Shown: positions 1 through 8,534, counted from the first letter of the stretch. The stretch: DNA of 64,000 bases from Cytobacillus oceanisediminis (GCF_022811925.1 NZ_CP065511.1:4209501-4273500), one strand, 5' to 3'. The notes: generated by a model from the sequence alone, not told the origin. Numbers and translations are program-made.

Positions 1-251
1 GAAATCGCACAAACAACCATTTCACCATGCTTTTGTTTGATTTGTTTGTACCTGCCCAAAATAACTCCTAACCCGGAACTATCCATAAAAGAAAGATGCT
101 CAAGGTTCAAAATAATATGATGGATGTCATGATCTTCAATCGCCCTTGTTGCCTGTTCACGCAGCTCATCTGCCGAATGATGGTCGAGCTCCCCGCTTAA
201 ACGAATACATAAGACATCATGCTTCACTTCCAAATTAATGTTAAGACTCAC
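1..251 (-). CDS. spoIIAA: SpoIIAA, anti-sigma-F factor antagonist (5' part; 3' end outside window)
   Basis: STAS-domain protein that, when dephosphorylated, binds the anti-sigma factor SpoIIAB and releases sigma-F in the forespore. The first 83 codons are visible and the gene runs off the left edge. The start is GTG at 251, preceded by a strong AAGGAGG. The phosphorylation site MDSSGLG is present, with Ser58 at the family position. It would be the first gene of spoIIAA-spoIIAB-sigF; the other two lie outside. It is downstream of dacF on the same strand. Identification is firm from sequence and context. Confidence 0.95.
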   Translation of the reverse strand, partial: MSLNINLEVKHDVLCIRLSGELDHHSADELREQATRAIEDHDIHHIILNLEHLSFMDSSGLGVILGRYKQIKQKHGEMVVCAI

Positions 252-273
252 TATCTTAGCCTCCTTATCTGGT

Positions 274-355
274 ATCCGGAACTGAAAAAGCCGCTAATGC
301 TTCATGCTTTTCCTCCGGATAGGATAAGCCGGAATCTCAAAAAATTCCGGTATCC
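274..355 (-). other. spoIIAA leader: hairpins and four-codon leader ORF
   Basis: Between the spoIIA promoter and the spoIIAA start, a 34-nt inverted repeat (322-355, GGATA-CCGGAAT pairing ATTCCGG-TATCC) has no U-tract, so it does not look like a terminator. Next on the minus strand, GGAGG at 312-316 precedes ATG AAG CAT TAG (305 to 294), a possible four-codon peptide. ATCCGGA (274-280) can pair with TCCGGAT (314-320), which would cover that ribosome site. Function unknown; a role in tuning spoIIA expression is a guess. Confidence 0.35.
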
Positions 356-370
356 GCCCTTATAGTGAGT

Positions 371-461
371 CAATTTCGATGCCTGAAGTTTCATTTCCTT
401 CCTGGAGACAAAACTAGTGCATTTTCGCTAAAAATAATTAACATTAATGTTCTTTTCGACA
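371..461 (-). promoter_or_regulatory. Candidate sigma-H / Spo0A-controlled spoIIA promoter
   Basis: On the minus strand AGGAAAT (393-399) and GAAAT (373-377), 15 nt apart, resemble a sigma-H promoter (AGGAWWT, then GAAT). A perfect 0A box TGTCGAA lies upstream at 455-461. In B. subtilis spoIIA is transcribed by sigma-H and activated by phosphorylated Spo0A, so the arrangement fits. The -10 match is imperfect (GAAA for GAAT). Confidence 0.45.
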
Positions 462-476
462 AAAATGGAATGGTAT

Positions 477-1640
477 TTATTCAGCTTTTGAAAATAATCC
501 CATTGATCTCTTAAACAAGGTCCACCATGATGCTTCCTTACTATCTTCTTTAGCTACCAGAGGGCTTTCAACTAAAACTTTTCCATCCTTTTTCAAGGTT
601 AATGTTCCAATTTGATCGCCCTTTTGGACTGGTGCCTTAATATTTTTATTTAAAGTGACTTTTTGTTCAATTTCCTCAATGCTTTCACCTTTTTTAGTTA
701 ATAGGGAAATCGGTTCGCTTGTCAGGGCTTCAACCATTTTCTTCTCCCCTTTGCTTACTGTAATTTTGCCAAGAACGTGATTTCTTTCATACATTGGGTG
801 TGTCTTATATTGGCTGAATGCATAGTCGAGCATTTTAGTCACCTGGGCATTGCGTTCTTTCGAAGTCGGTGCGCCAAATACAACTGCTATCACCCGCATG
901 CCATCTTTCTCCGCTGTTGCTGTTAGACAGTATTTTGCTTCAGAAGTAAAGCCTGTTTTAAGCCCATCAACTCCTGGATAAAAACGCACAAGGCGGTTTG
1001 TATTGACAAGCCAGAATTTTTTATCTGTGTCCTCACGAAGATAAGCTTCATATGTGCCAGTAAACTCAGTTATTTTTTCATATTTAAGAAGCTCTTTCGC
1101 CATTATTGCCATATCATGTGCAGTACTGAAATGTTCCTTAGCTGACAGGCCTGTGGGGTTTTGGAAATTAGTATTCTTAAGACCTAATTCCTTTGCCTTG
1201 TTATTCATCATTTCAACAAAAGCTTCTTCAGAACCGGCAATTCTCTCAGCCATTGCAACGGACGCATCGTTTCCGGAACCAATTGCGATTCCCTGCAGCA
1301 TTTGCTTTGTGGTCATTTCTTCACCTGGCTCGAGGAAGATTTGCGAACCGCCCATGGATGCTGCATACTCGCTTGTCCGGATTTTCTCATCCCATGACAG
1401 CTTTCCTTCATCTATAGCTTCCATGATTAAAAGCATTGTCATTACTTTAGTCATACTCGCAGGCGGAAGCTGTTCACCGCTATTTTTTTCATACAATATC
1501 GATCCGGTATCACGTTCGATAAGAATTGCGGATTTCACATTTTCCGTTAAATCTGCACTGCTTTCTCTTGCAAATCCTGAAGGAACAAAGATTGTTGCCA
1601 TTAATAATGTTATTAACATTAATGAGACGAGTCGTTTCAT
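477..1640 (-). CDS. dacF: DacF, sporulation D-alanyl-D-alanine carboxypeptidase
   Basis: Serine DD-carboxypeptidase (peptidase S11, low-molecular-weight PBP) that trims peptidoglycan pentapeptides, expressed in the forespore in B. subtilis. An N-terminal signal peptide (about residues 1-24) precedes the catalytic motifs: SMTK at 62-65, SGN near 123 and KTG near 225. A C-terminal PBP5-like domain follows, then an amphipathic tail. I start it at ATG 1640 (387 aa), which has GGAGG 9 nt upstream, rather than at the longer in-frame ORF from 1685. It lies directly upstream of spoIIAA, as in B. subtilis. Confidence 0.95.
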   Translation of the reverse strand: MKRLVSLMLITLLMATIFVPSGFARESSADLTENVKSAILIERDTGSILYEKNSGEQLPPASMTKVMTMLLIMEAIDEGKLSWDEKIRTSEYAASMGGSQIFLEPGEEMTTKQMLQGIAIGSGNDASVAMAERIAGSEEAFVEMMNNKAKELGLKNTNFQNPTGLSAKEHFSTAHDMAIMAKELLKYEKITEFTGTYEAYLREDTDKKFWLVNTNRLVRFYPGVDGLKTGFTSEAKYCLTATAEKDGMRVIAVVFGAPTSKERNAQVTKMLDYAFSQYKTHPMYERNHVLGKITVSKGEKKMVEALTSEPISLLTKKGESIEEIEQKVTLNKNIKAPVQKGDQIGTLTLKKDGKVLVESPLVAKEDSKEASWWTLFKRSMGLFSKAE

Positions 1641-1669
1641 CACACAATACCTCCATTCTTTATAGCTTC

Positions 1670-1698
1670 CATTTTTTCCATTCAAAGAAAATTTATAC
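1670..1698 (-). promoter_or_regulatory. Candidate sigma-F/sigma-G promoter of dacF
   Basis: GTATA (1694-1698), a 14-nt spacer and GGAAAAAATG (1670-1679) match the forespore consensus GYATA ... GGnnAnAnT. The start codon is 30 bp downstream. dacF is a known sigma-F gene in B. subtilis. The spacer is 14 nt rather than the usual 15. Confidence 0.5.
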
Positions 1699-1745
1699 AG
1701 ATAAGGCAGACTAAAAAGAAAATAAGAAAAGACAGCACCACAGCA

Positions 1746-1779
1746 AAAAGCCGCCAGACATGAAGTCCTGGCGGCTTTT
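1746..1779 (-). terminator. Rho-independent terminator of the deoB-punA-pdp operon
   Basis: A 12-bp stem (CCGCCAG/CTGGCGG extended by A-T pairs) is followed on the minus strand by a T-rich stretch, just after the pdp stop. It separates the nucleoside operon from dacF. Confidence 0.85.
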
Positions 1780-1788
1780 GCTGCTATA

Positions 1789-3096
1789 TTATTCAGTTAT
1801 TTCTTCATGAATCAATACTGGAGCCGGTACTTTTTCAGTCGACATAGTAATGTTTTCATAAAGCATATTTCTTACTTCTTCTACATTTTCGAAATTGCTG
1901 CAGATGGTTACGAGAGATTCACCTTTGCTTACCCGGTCGCCGATTTTCTTTCTTAAAACAAGGCCGACTGCGAGATCGATTTCTGATTCCTTTGTAGCTC
2001 TTCCTGCTCCTAAAAGCATGGCTGCAGTTCCAATTTCATCTGCAACAATCTCAGATACATAGCCATCCTGCTTAGCTTCTAATTCAAATGTATATTTTGC
2101 CTGAGGCAATTTTTGCGGATCATCAACAACGGAAGCATCTCCGCCCTGAGAGCTTAGGAATACTTTAAATGTTTCTAAAGCGGAACCGTCTTTAATAGCG
2201 TTCTCAAGCTTTTCGCGCGCTTCCTTCAATGTATCCGCTTTTTTCGCCAAGAAAACCATATGGCTGCCCAAGGTCAGGCAAAGTTCTGTCAGATCTTCAG
2301 GACCTTCTCCTTTTAAAGTATCGATCGCTTCTTTTACTTCAAGGGCATTTCCAATTGCATACCCCAGCGGCTGGCTCATATCCGAGATAACTGCCATTGT
2401 ATTTCTGCCAACATTATTTCCGATTCGGACCATCGCTCTCGCTAATTCACGAGAATCGTCAAGCGTCTTCATAAATGCACCAGCGCCTGTTTTAACATCA
2501 AGGACAATGGCGTCAGCACCTGCAGCGATTTTTTTGCTCATAATCGAACTTGCAATTAGAGGGATGCTGTCGACTGTAGCTGTAACATCGCGCAGTGCAT
2601 ACAATTTTTTGTCCGCTGGCGTTAAATTGCCGCTCTGCCCAATTACTGCAATTTTATTTTGATTAACAAGCTTAATAAATTCATCATTTTCAATTTCCAC
2701 GTGGAAACCTTCTACAGACTCAAGTTTGTCGATTGTTCCGCCTGTATGTCCGAGGCCCCGCCCTGACATCTTGGCAACCGGAACACCAACTGCTGCTACG
2801 AGCGGCCCCAGGACCAGTGTTGTTGTATCGCCAACACCGCCAGTTGAATGTTTATCTACTTTAATGCCTTCTATTTTTGATAAGTCGATTTGATCACCGG
2901 ATTCTACCATCGCCATAGTCAAGTCGGCTCTTTCATTCTCTGTCATTCCCTGGAAAAAGATAGCCATTGTTAAAGCACTTATCTGATAGTCCGGGATTGA
3001 ACCGTCCGTATATCCTTTAATGACGAACTGAATTTCTTCTGTCGTTAACTCGAGGCCATCCCTTTTCTTTTCAATAAGATCCACCATTCTCATCAT
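1789..3096 (-). CDS. pdp: Pyrimidine-nucleoside phosphorylase
   Basis: Splits uridine, thymidine and deoxyuridine with phosphate to base plus (deoxy)ribose-1-phosphate. An all-alpha N-terminal domain is followed by the glycosyltransferase family 3 phosphate-binding segment, with KHSTGGVGD near residue 80 and the [11 protein letters not shown] signature near 113. About 435 aa, typical of the Bacillus enzyme. Start ATG at 3096; ATG 3093 is an alternative, and the ribosome site is weak. Last gene of deoB-punA-pdp; its sugar phosphate product feeds DeoB. Confidence 0.95.
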   Translation of the reverse strand: MMRMVDLIEKKRDGLELTTEEIQFVIKGYTDGSIPDYQISALTMAIFFQGMTENERADLTMAMVESGDQIDLSKIEGIKVDKHSTGGVGDTTTLVLGPLVAAVGVPVAKMSGRGLGHTGGTIDKLESVEGFHVEIENDEFIKLVNQNKIAVIGQSGNLTPADKKLYALRDVTATVDSIPLIASSIMSKKIAAGADAIVLDVKTGAGAFMKTLDDSRELARAMVRIGNNVGRNTMAVISDMSQPLGYAIGNALEVKEAIDTLKGEGPEDLTELCLTLGSHMVFLAKKADTLKEAREKLENAIKDGSALETFKVFLSSQGGDASVVDDPQKLPQAKYTFELEAKQDGYVSEIVADEIGTAAMLLGAGRATKESEIDLAVGLVLRKKIGDRVSKGESLVTICSNFENVEEVRNMLYENITMSTEKVPAPVLIHEEITE

Positions 3097-3128
3097 CAAA
3101 CACCACTGCTTTCATTTAATGTCTTTGC

Positions 3129-3950
3129 TTATACACCAAGTTCTTTAACGATTGCTTTCACATAACGAAGGAAATCGGCTTTGACTTTCTCAGTTGTTTC
3201 GATTACTTCTTCGTGGTTCAGCGGCTGATCCAGAATACCTGCAGCCATATTTGAGATACAGGAGATTCCAAGCACATTCATTCCTGAATGCTGTGCTACA
3301 ATGACTTCTGGAACAGTTGACATACCGACTGCATCTCCGCCCATTGTTCTCAGCATGCGAATTTCTGCAGGAGTTTCATAAGTTGGCCCCGTATTGCCGA
3401 CATAAACTCCTTCCTGAATCTTCAGGTTTAGCTTATCGGCTATTCCTCTGGCAAGCTTTCTTAATTCTTTGGAATATGCTTCTGACATATCCGGAAAACG
3501 CGGACCCATGCGGGAATCATTAGGACCAATAAGCGGATTGCTGCCCATATTGTTGATATGGTCTGAAATAAGCATGAGATCACCAGGTGAATAGGTTTCA
3601 TTCACTCCGCCTGCTGCATTCGTAACAATAAGCTTCTCAACACCCATTTCGTTCATAACTCTTACAGGAAAGGTTACCTTATCAAATGAGTATCCTTCGT
3701 AATAATGGAAACGGCCTTGCATAGCAACCACTTCAATGCCGTTCAAACGTCCGAATACCAGCTGTCCAGCATGGCCCTCTACTGTTGATACAGGAAAATC
3801 AGGGATTTCGTTGTATGGGATTTTAACCGGTTCTTCGATCTCGTCTGCCAGTACTCCAAGTCCTGACCCTAATATCAGCCCAATCTTTGGCTGCCCTGTA
3901 TATTTATTTTTAAGAAATTCAGCCGCATTTTGAATTTTGCTGTAATCCAT
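3129..3950 (-). CDS. punA: Purine nucleoside phosphorylase
   Basis: Trimeric-type (PNP/MTAP family) enzyme that phosphorolyses guanosine, inosine and deoxy analogues. Visible marks: GLILGSGLG near residue 25, STVEGHAGQ near 55, VTNAAGG near 110 and GMSTVPEV near 210. I choose ATG 3950 (273 aa), because AGGAG sits 7 nt upstream of it and is too close to the upstream ATGs. It lies 16 nt after deoB, so probably one transcript. Confidence 0.95.
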   Translation of the reverse strand: MDYSKIQNAAEFLKNKYTGQPKIGLILGSGLGVLADEIEEPVKIPYNEIPDFPVSTVEGHAGQLVFGRLNGIEVVAMQGRFHYYEGYSFDKVTFPVRVMNEMGVEKLIVTNAAGGVNETYSPGDLMLISDHINNMGSNPLIGPNDSRMGPRFPDMSEAYSKELRKLARGIADKLNLKIQEGVYVGNTGPTYETPAEIRMLRTMGGDAVGMSTVPEVIVAQHSGMNVLGISCISNMAAGILDQPLNHEEVIETTEKVKADFLRYVKAIVKELGV

Positions 3951-3981
3951 AGTCATTCTCCTCATCTGCTTTTTTATTTCG

Positions 3982-5166
3982 TTACTTCAATTGATTTAAA
4001 AAGCTTTTGCCAAAAGCCGGCATCTTTACATTAAAGTTATCCGCGATTGTTGCTCCAATATCTGCAAAGGTTTCGCTAATTGGAAGCTCTTTCCCTTCCT
4101 CCATATCTTTTGAGTAAACAAGAAGAGGAACATATTCTCGTGTATGATCTGTACCATGATGTACAGGGTCATTGCCATGGTCTGCAGTGATCATTAATAG
4201 GTCGCCGTCCTGCATTTTTGCAAATACTTCAGGCAGGCGCTCATCAAAATCTTCAAGTGCTTTTCCATAGCCTTCTGGATCACGTCTATGCCCAAACAAT
4301 GCATCGAAGTCAACAAGATTCAAAAAGCTCAGGCCCGTAAACTCTTTATCAAATGTTTCTATAATCTTATCCATTCCATCCATATTAGAAGTTGTGCGAA
4401 TGGCTTCAGTTACTCCCTCTCCATCATAAATGTCAGAGATTTTGCCAATTGCCACAACATCAAGCCCGACGTCTGCCATTTCGCTCATTACCGTGCGGTC
4501 AAATGGCTTTAACGCATAATCATGCCTGTTTGATGTTCTTTGGAAATTTCCCGGCCCGCCAACAAATGGTCTGGCAATCACTCTGCCGACCATATATTTT
4601 TCATCCAGCGTCAGCTCGCGTGCAATTTTACAGATTTTATACTGTTCTTCGATCGGAATTATATCTTCATGTGCCGCAATCTGCAGAACTGAATCGGCTG
4701 ATGTATAAACAATCAAAGCACCGGTTTTCATATGCTCTTCCCCGAGTTCAACTAGAATTTCCGTTCCGCTCGCAGGTTTATTGCCAATTACTTTTCTCCC
4801 GGTACGGGCTTCAAGTTCAGAAATCAATTCCTGCGGGAATCCGTCCGGAAATACCCGGAAAGGAGTATGGATATTCAAGCCCATGATCTCCCAGTGTCCA
4901 GTCATTGTGTCTTTTCCGTTAGAAGCTTCCTGCATCTTTGTATAAAATGCCATAGGCTTCTCCGCTTTTTCAATGCCTTTGATTTCTCGGATATTGCTGA
5001 GCCCGAGTTTGCCCATATTCGGCATCTTCAGGCCATTCATTTTTTCTGCGATGTGGCCAAACGTATCAGCGCCTTTATCACCAAACTTATCGGCATCAGG
5101 CGCTTCTCCAATTCCTACTGAGTCCATAACGATTAAAAAAACGCGTTTATATGTATATGCAGACAT
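3982..5166 (-). CDS. deoB: Phosphopentomutase
   Basis: Interconverts (deoxy)ribose-1-phosphate and -5-phosphate, linking nucleoside breakdown to the pentose phosphate pathway. Alkaline-phosphatase-fold metalloenzyme of 394 aa. Metal ligands are visible in the N-terminal [13 protein letters not shown] and the C-terminal TADHGNDP and [11 protein letters not shown] motifs; the nucleophile region [10 protein letters not shown] is near residue 85. Strong AGGAGG 7 nt before ATG. First gene of deoB-punA-pdp, with a cre-like site just upstream. Confidence 0.96.
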   Translation of the reverse strand: MSAYTYKRVFLIVMDSVGIGEAPDADKFGDKGADTFGHIAEKMNGLKMPNMGKLGLSNIREIKGIEKAEKPMAFYTKMQEASNGKDTMTGHWEIMGLNIHTPFRVFPDGFPQELISELEARTGRKVIGNKPASGTEILVELGEEHMKTGALIVYTSADSVLQIAAHEDIIPIEEQYKICKIARELTLDEKYMVGRVIARPFVGGPGNFQRTSNRHDYALKPFDRTVMSEMADVGLDVVAIGKISDIYDGEGVTEAIRTTSNMDGMDKIIETFDKEFTGLSFLNLVDFDALFGHRRDPEGYGKALEDFDERLPEVFAKMQDGDLLMITADHGNDPVHHGTDHTREYVPLLVYSKDMEEGKELPISETFADIGATIADNFNVKMPAFGKSFLNQLK

Positions 5167-5186
5167 AAGAAAACCTCCTACTTATT

Positions 5187-5200
5187 TGAATACGGTTACA
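5187..5200 (-). promoter_or_regulatory. cre-like site (CcpA) before deoB
   Basis: TGAATACGGTTACA fits the Bacillus cre consensus TGWAANCGNTNWCA at 13 of 14 positions. It is centred about 27 bp upstream of the deoB start, in the untranslated leader, where CcpA would repress. This implies catabolite repression of nucleoside breakdown; inferred from the motif only. Confidence 0.5.
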
Positions 5201-5259
5201 AAAATCATATTCGTATAGTACCCTTTTTAGGTTTATTTAACACTGATTCTCTTGTTGAA

Positions 5260-5318
5260 AGAAAAGCTGAACGCCTTGCCATCACCGACACCTCGAGGGG
5301 GAGGCGCTGGAGCTAGTC
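5260..5318 (-). repeat. Dispersed CTAGCTCCAG-type intergenic repeat, copy 1
   Basis: Minus-strand copy of a short family running from CTAGCTCCAG(C)GCC to a GCTTTTCTT end, here with a central CTCGAGG segment. Other copies are at 12267-12340, 29183-29245 and 59060-59125. It resembles the short intergenic repeats known from Bacillus genomes (bcr type). The remaining 5201-5421 stretch, between deoB and the xerD terminator, shows only AT-rich promoter-like DNA. Confidence 0.6.
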
Positions 5319-5421
5319 AGTATAAAAGGACATTCATGGAGTTAATTAACATTTAGAGATAGCCCTTTCATTTGTCAGAAGTCTGACATCTATATTTTAC
5401 ATAATAAACAGGTAAAAAGAC

Positions 5422-5455
5422 AAGAAAAAGCTGCCTATTTTTCATGGCAGCTTTA
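5422..5455 (-). terminator. Terminator after xerD
   Basis: AAAGCTGCC and GGCAGCTTT form a 9-bp stem followed by TTCTTGTC on the minus strand, just after the xerD stop. It makes deoB dependent on its own promoter. Confidence 0.85.
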
Positions 5456-5487
5456 TGACATTTATATTTACTTATTCAAATAATGCT

Positions 5488-6381
5488 TTAAGCACGCGGA
5501 TGATATTGGCTGTACACATCTTTAAGGCGAGTTTTGGTTACATGCGTATAAATTTGCGTGGTGGAAATATCGGCATGTCCAAGCATTTCCTGGACAGCCC
5601 GCAAATCCGCACCATTTTCAAGCAGATGAGTAGCAAATGAATGTCTCAGCGTATGTGGAGTAAGTTCCTTCTCGATCCCTGACTCCTGAGCCAGCCGCTT
5701 CAATATTTTCCAAAATCCCTGTCTTGAAAGACGTTTGCCGTGATGATTTAAAAATAACGCCTCATCTTTATGCTTTTTTGAAACAAACTTTCCTCTTCCT
5801 TCACTTAAATACCTTTCAAGCGCTTCAGAAGCTGTTTTGCCAATAGGCACAATCCGTTCCTTGTTTCCTTTGCCTATACATCTTACAAAGCCCATCGTTA
5901 AATGGACATCACCTATGTTCAGGCCTATCAGCTCACTCACGCGTATACCTGTAGCATATAAAAGTTCAAGCATGGCTTTATCGCGCAAACCAAAGTGATC
6001 CTTAATCTCTGGAAAATCCAATAAAGTTTCCACTTCCTGCATGTTTAATACTTTCGGAAGTGAACGTTCCATTTGCGGTGTTTCTATATGGACAGAAGGG
6101 TCATGGCCAACTGCTTTTTCGCGGAGCAGAAATTGGTGAAAGGCTCTTAAGGAGGCTATATGCCGGGCCAGGGTTTTTGAGGATTTGCCCTGTTTTTTTA
6201 AAAAGCCGAGAAATTGGACAATCTGCATACGCTGCACACTCTCAAGGCTTGAAATCTTCTCTTCAGACTTGAGATATTTCAGATAACTTTTCAAATCTCT
6301 TTCATAAGATACAATTGTATTTTTGGCGAGGCCTTTTTCTACAAGTAAATAATGAATAAAGTCTCTTAACTGATCATCCAT
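5488..6381 (-). CDS. xerD: XerD tyrosine recombinase
   Basis: Site-specific recombinase that, with XerC/CodV, resolves chromosome dimers at dif. SAM-like core-binding domain about residues 1-90, catalytic domain about 110-290. Catalytic residues are visible: Arg in ATGIRVSEL, Lys in [29 protein letters not shown] with the nucleophilic Tyr. Length 297 aa is normal. It starts 9 nt after yqzK, with its GGGGAG inside the yqzK end, suggesting coupled translation. Confidence 0.96.
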   Translation of the reverse strand: MDDQLRDFIHYLLVEKGLAKNTIVSYERDLKSYLKYLKSEEKISSLESVQRMQIVQFLGFLKKQGKSSKTLARHIASLRAFHQFLLREKAVGHDPSVHIETPQMERSLPKVLNMQEVETLLDFPEIKDHFGLRDKAMLELLYATGIRVSELIGLNIGDVHLTMGFVRCIGKGNKERIVPIGKTASEALERYLSEGRGKFVSKKHKDEALFLNHHGKRLSRQGFWKILKRLAQESGIEKELTPHTLRHSFATHLLENGADLRAVQEMLGHADISTTQIYTHVTKTRLKDVYSQYHPRA

Positions 6382-6390
6382 ATGATTGCA

Positions 6391-6618
6391 TTACTCCCCA
6401 TTTAAGTAGAAAAGAATTAACCGGTCCAGCAAGCTCCTATCTTCATCTGTTCCGCTCGCCGACACCTTAACAGCCGCTCCCTGTGGTTCGTCATAGCGGT
6501 GATAATCCTGGTATTCTTCGTTTAACCACATAATACCATAATAAAAAAGGATTGTGCATCCTGTAAAAATGACAAACACTTTAATGGTCTGAAAAGCCAT
6601 ACTCAGCCAGGATTTCAT
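6391..6618 (-). CDS. yqzK: YqzK-like small membrane protein (DUF4227)
   Basis: A 75-residue protein of unknown function with one membrane helix (about residues 10-30, rich in Phe/Ile/Val) and a conserved YHRYDEPQGAAVKV segment. The same gene lies between fur and xerD in B. subtilis. I place the start at ATG 6618, which has GGAGG 8 nt upstream; the ATG at 6633 has no ribosome site. A MITE-like insertion ends 30 bp upstream, so its original promoter or read-through from fur may have been changed. Confidence 0.85.
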   Translation of the reverse strand: MKSWLSMAFQTIKVFVIFTGCTILFYYGIMWLNEEYQDYHRYDEPQGAAVKVSASGTDEDRSLLDRLILFYLNGE

Positions 6619-6647
6619 TGTTTGGTCCTCCATAACGTTTAATAAAA

Positions 6648-6927
6648 GGCTCTTTTCGTATAAATTGTTGTTTTTGGCCTATCAATGTTGTCCGTTGATT
6701 TCCGCTCCAGGCTGCTAGCTTTCCGCGGGGCGGGCGGTGAGCCTCCTCGACGCTCCGCGTCTGCGGGGTCTCACCTGTCCCGCTACTCCCGCAGGACTTT
6801 GAATAAGCATCCTCGAATAAACACCGCACGAAGGAAATGCGGCAGCATTTTCGAGGATCTCGCACCTTCCGCTACAATCAACTCAGTAAACATTATACAA
6901 AAAGCAACAAACCTTGCGAAAACAGCC
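6648..6927. mobile_element. MITE-like element, copy A (280 bp)
   Basis: Begins GGCTCTTTTCG and ends CGAAAACAGCC. The termini form an imperfect inverted repeat (22 of 30 positions). It is flanked by near-identical 8-bp duplications, TAATAAAA (6640-6647) and TAATAAAG (6928-6935). Inside are GTTGATT/AATCAAC, GTGAG/CTCAC and the hairpin GACGC-TCC-GCGTC (6749-6761). It is GC-rich against AT-rich surroundings and encodes no transposase. Copy B at 40172-40449 is nearly identical. The rest of 6928-7098 shows nothing coding. Confidence 0.8.
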
Positions 6928-7098
6928 TAATAAAGATTTAGAAGCTTTCTATTATTAAAAGGTATGCCATTTTGGACAAGAATTATACCTGAATCTGCAT
7001 AATTGGCGTTTCTTCAGGGCACTTTCCTTTATAGCCAGGCTATTCTAGATTATTGTTTTTCCGCTGAAAAAAGCAAACTATATAAATTAAATCAAAAT

Positions 7099-7130
7099 AA
7101 AAAGCCCATTCTAATGTAAGAATAAGCTTT
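7099..7130 (-). terminator. Terminator after fur
   Basis: AAAGC..ATTCT pairs with AGAAT..GCTTT, followed by a T-rich run on the minus strand, 12 nt after the fur stop. With the MITE-like copy it separates fur from yqzK-xerD. Confidence 0.7.
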
Positions 7131-7141
7131 GTCAATAAGTA

Positions 7142-7615
7142 TTAGTTTTCTTCTGCTTCGGTTTCATTGTCTGTCTGTTTATCCTGACAGCGGTAGCAGA
7201 TGCCATGAAACGTAAGGCGGTGATCCTTTATTTTAAAGTTCCAGCGGCGTTCAACCACTTCCTCTACGTCTTCAAGCAAATCTTCCTGAATTTCATCAAC
7301 AGCTCCGCACTCAATACAGACTAAATGGTGGTGAAAATGTGCTGCCCCTTCCTGACGCAGGTCATAACGGGAAACTCCATCACCAAAGTTAATTTTATCG
7401 ACAATTTTTAGTTCAGTCAGCAATTCAAGTGTTCTATATACAGTTGCCAAGCCTATCTCAGGCGATTTCTCTTTTACTAGGAGGTAGACATCTTCCGCAC
7501 TCAAATGATCCTCTTCGTGTTCTAACAGGACGCGAACTGTTGCCTCTCGCTGTGGTGTTAGTTTATAGCTGGATGAATGCAACTGTTTTTTTATTCTTTC
7601 AATTCTGCTTTCCAT
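7142..7615 (-). CDS. fur: Ferric uptake regulator family repressor, Fur
   Basis: Iron-responsive dimeric repressor. Winged-helix DNA-binding domain about residues 1-85, with LTPQREATVRVL and the recognition helix near GLATVYRTLELL. The metal/dimer domain has HFHHHLVC and the zinc-site pairs CIEC and CYRC. 157 aa. Ribosome site GGGAGGG before ATG. The fur-xerD context favours Fur over PerR or Zur. Two Fur/Per-type boxes lie upstream. Confidence 0.93.
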   Translation of the reverse strand: MESRIERIKKQLHSSSYKLTPQREATVRVLLEHEEDHLSAEDVYLLVKEKSPEIGLATVYRTLELLTELKIVDKINFGDGVSRYDLRQEGAAHFHHHLVCIECGAVDEIQEDLLEDVEEVVERRWNFKIKDHRLTFHGICYRCQDKQTDNETEAEEN

Positions 7616-7677
7616 ACCGAAAGTCCCTCCCTCGCCACTAACATTCTCATTATAACAGAAATGAGATCACATTCAAA

Positions 7678-7732
7678 ATAAAATAATTATAAATAACAGA
7701 TAAAAATTACTTTTATATAATAATTATTATAA
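7678..7732 (-). promoter_or_regulatory. Two Per/Fur-type operator boxes upstream of fur
   Basis: TAATAATTATTATAA at 7718-7732 matches the Per box TTATAATNATTATAA at 13 of 14 fixed positions and the Fur box at 12 of 14. ATAAAATAATTATAA at 7678-7692 matches the Per box at 12 of 14. In B. subtilis fur is controlled by PerR, so the downstream gene makes this plausible, but AT-rich DNA raises the chance of accidental matches. Confidence 0.5.
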
Positions 7733-7807
7733 TATGTTTCAAAACATATTTAAACCTCTTTATATGTACCCTATCTTTTTAGTTTCTATCCCTTTTCCTG
7801 TACAAAC

Positions 7808-7836
7808 AAAAGGCAGAGCCGCTCGCTCTGCCTTTT
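7808..7836 (-). terminator. Terminator after spoIIM
   Basis: AAAAGGCAGAG and CTCTGCCTTTT form an 11-bp stem with a 7-nt loop, followed by a T-rich run on the minus strand, just after spoIIM. Confidence 0.88.
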
Positions 7837-7851
7837 GCAATCATTCATATA

Positions 7852-8496
7852 TTAGGATTGGATTGAGTTAACAACAGACTTCATTAAGACAGGCGAGATA
7901 AACGCCTCCACTCCGGCTGCAGCAATTAAAAACAGAATGGCTACAGCAAAAGCAATCATATATCTTCCAAAAAGAGGCATCATGGGCTGTCCGACTTTTT
8001 TCATAAATTGTCTTCTTATCATTTTTAATGAGAAAGAAACAGCAAGAGTTGCAGCGAGAATAAATATAGGTATGATGATCAGATTCTGGGGAAGGACAGA
8101 TACGAAGGAAAGCAAAAATCCTTCCCACCCCATTTGGTTAACTAGAAAACCAACTGTAAAGCCAACCACCATCCCTTTCATAAATAGAAGTATCAGAATG
8201 ACAGGCAGTCCAATTATGGAGATTCCCAAAATCCACATCAGTCCTATAAATTTTGTATTATGAAAAAAGCTCTGTTTGAATAATTCATCTGCTGCTGCAA
8301 CATGTCCATCTGATACTTGGCCAAAAAACTGCGACAGATAATAAAATAAATCTTCTTTTTGGGTAAAGCTTAAGCTATTTACAACGATAGCCCCAAAAAT
8401 GACACCCATCAGGAATAAAACAATAACAAATAAATAGATTGAGGAATGTTCGCGAAAGTGGGCTGCTGCGGCGTTCTGGTACATTTTTTTCTTCAT
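7852..8496 (-). CDS. spoIIM: SpoIIM, engulfment protein
   Basis: Mother-cell membrane protein that, with SpoIID and SpoIIP, forms the peptidoglycan-degrading complex driving forespore engulfment; SpoIIM is its polytopic scaffold. About five membrane helices (near residues 20-40, 80-100, 105-125, 130-150, 180-200) and a short cytoplasmic N terminus. 214 aa, the family length. GGGGGAAG before ATG. A well-matched sigma-E promoter lies upstream, agreeing with mother-cell expression. Confidence 0.94.
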   Translation of the reverse strand: MKKKMYQNAAAAHFREHSSIYLFVIVLFLMGVIFGAIVVNSLSFTQKEDLFYYLSQFFGQVSDGHVAAADELFKQSFFHNTKFIGLMWILGISIIGLPVILILLFMKGMVVGFTVGFLVNQMGWEGFLLSFVSVLPQNLIIIPIFILAATLAVSFSLKMIRRQFMKKVGQPMMPLFGRYMIAFAVAILFLIAAAGVEAFISPVLMKSVVNSIQS

Positions 8497-8534
8497 TTGC
8501 TCTTCCCCCTAAGACAAAACAAATTGGATATTAA

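Noticed and set aside
477..1685. Longer dacF start at 1685
   Set aside because: The extra 15 residues precede the signal peptide and lack a ribosome site; ATG 1640 has a good one and gives the usual length.
6581..6865. 94-codon minus-strand ORF containing SCGSSGTGETPQTRSVEEAH
   Set aside because: It is the chance translation of MITE-like copy A. The same string appears in copy B (40112-40387), and the frame follows the hairpins rather than protein constraint.
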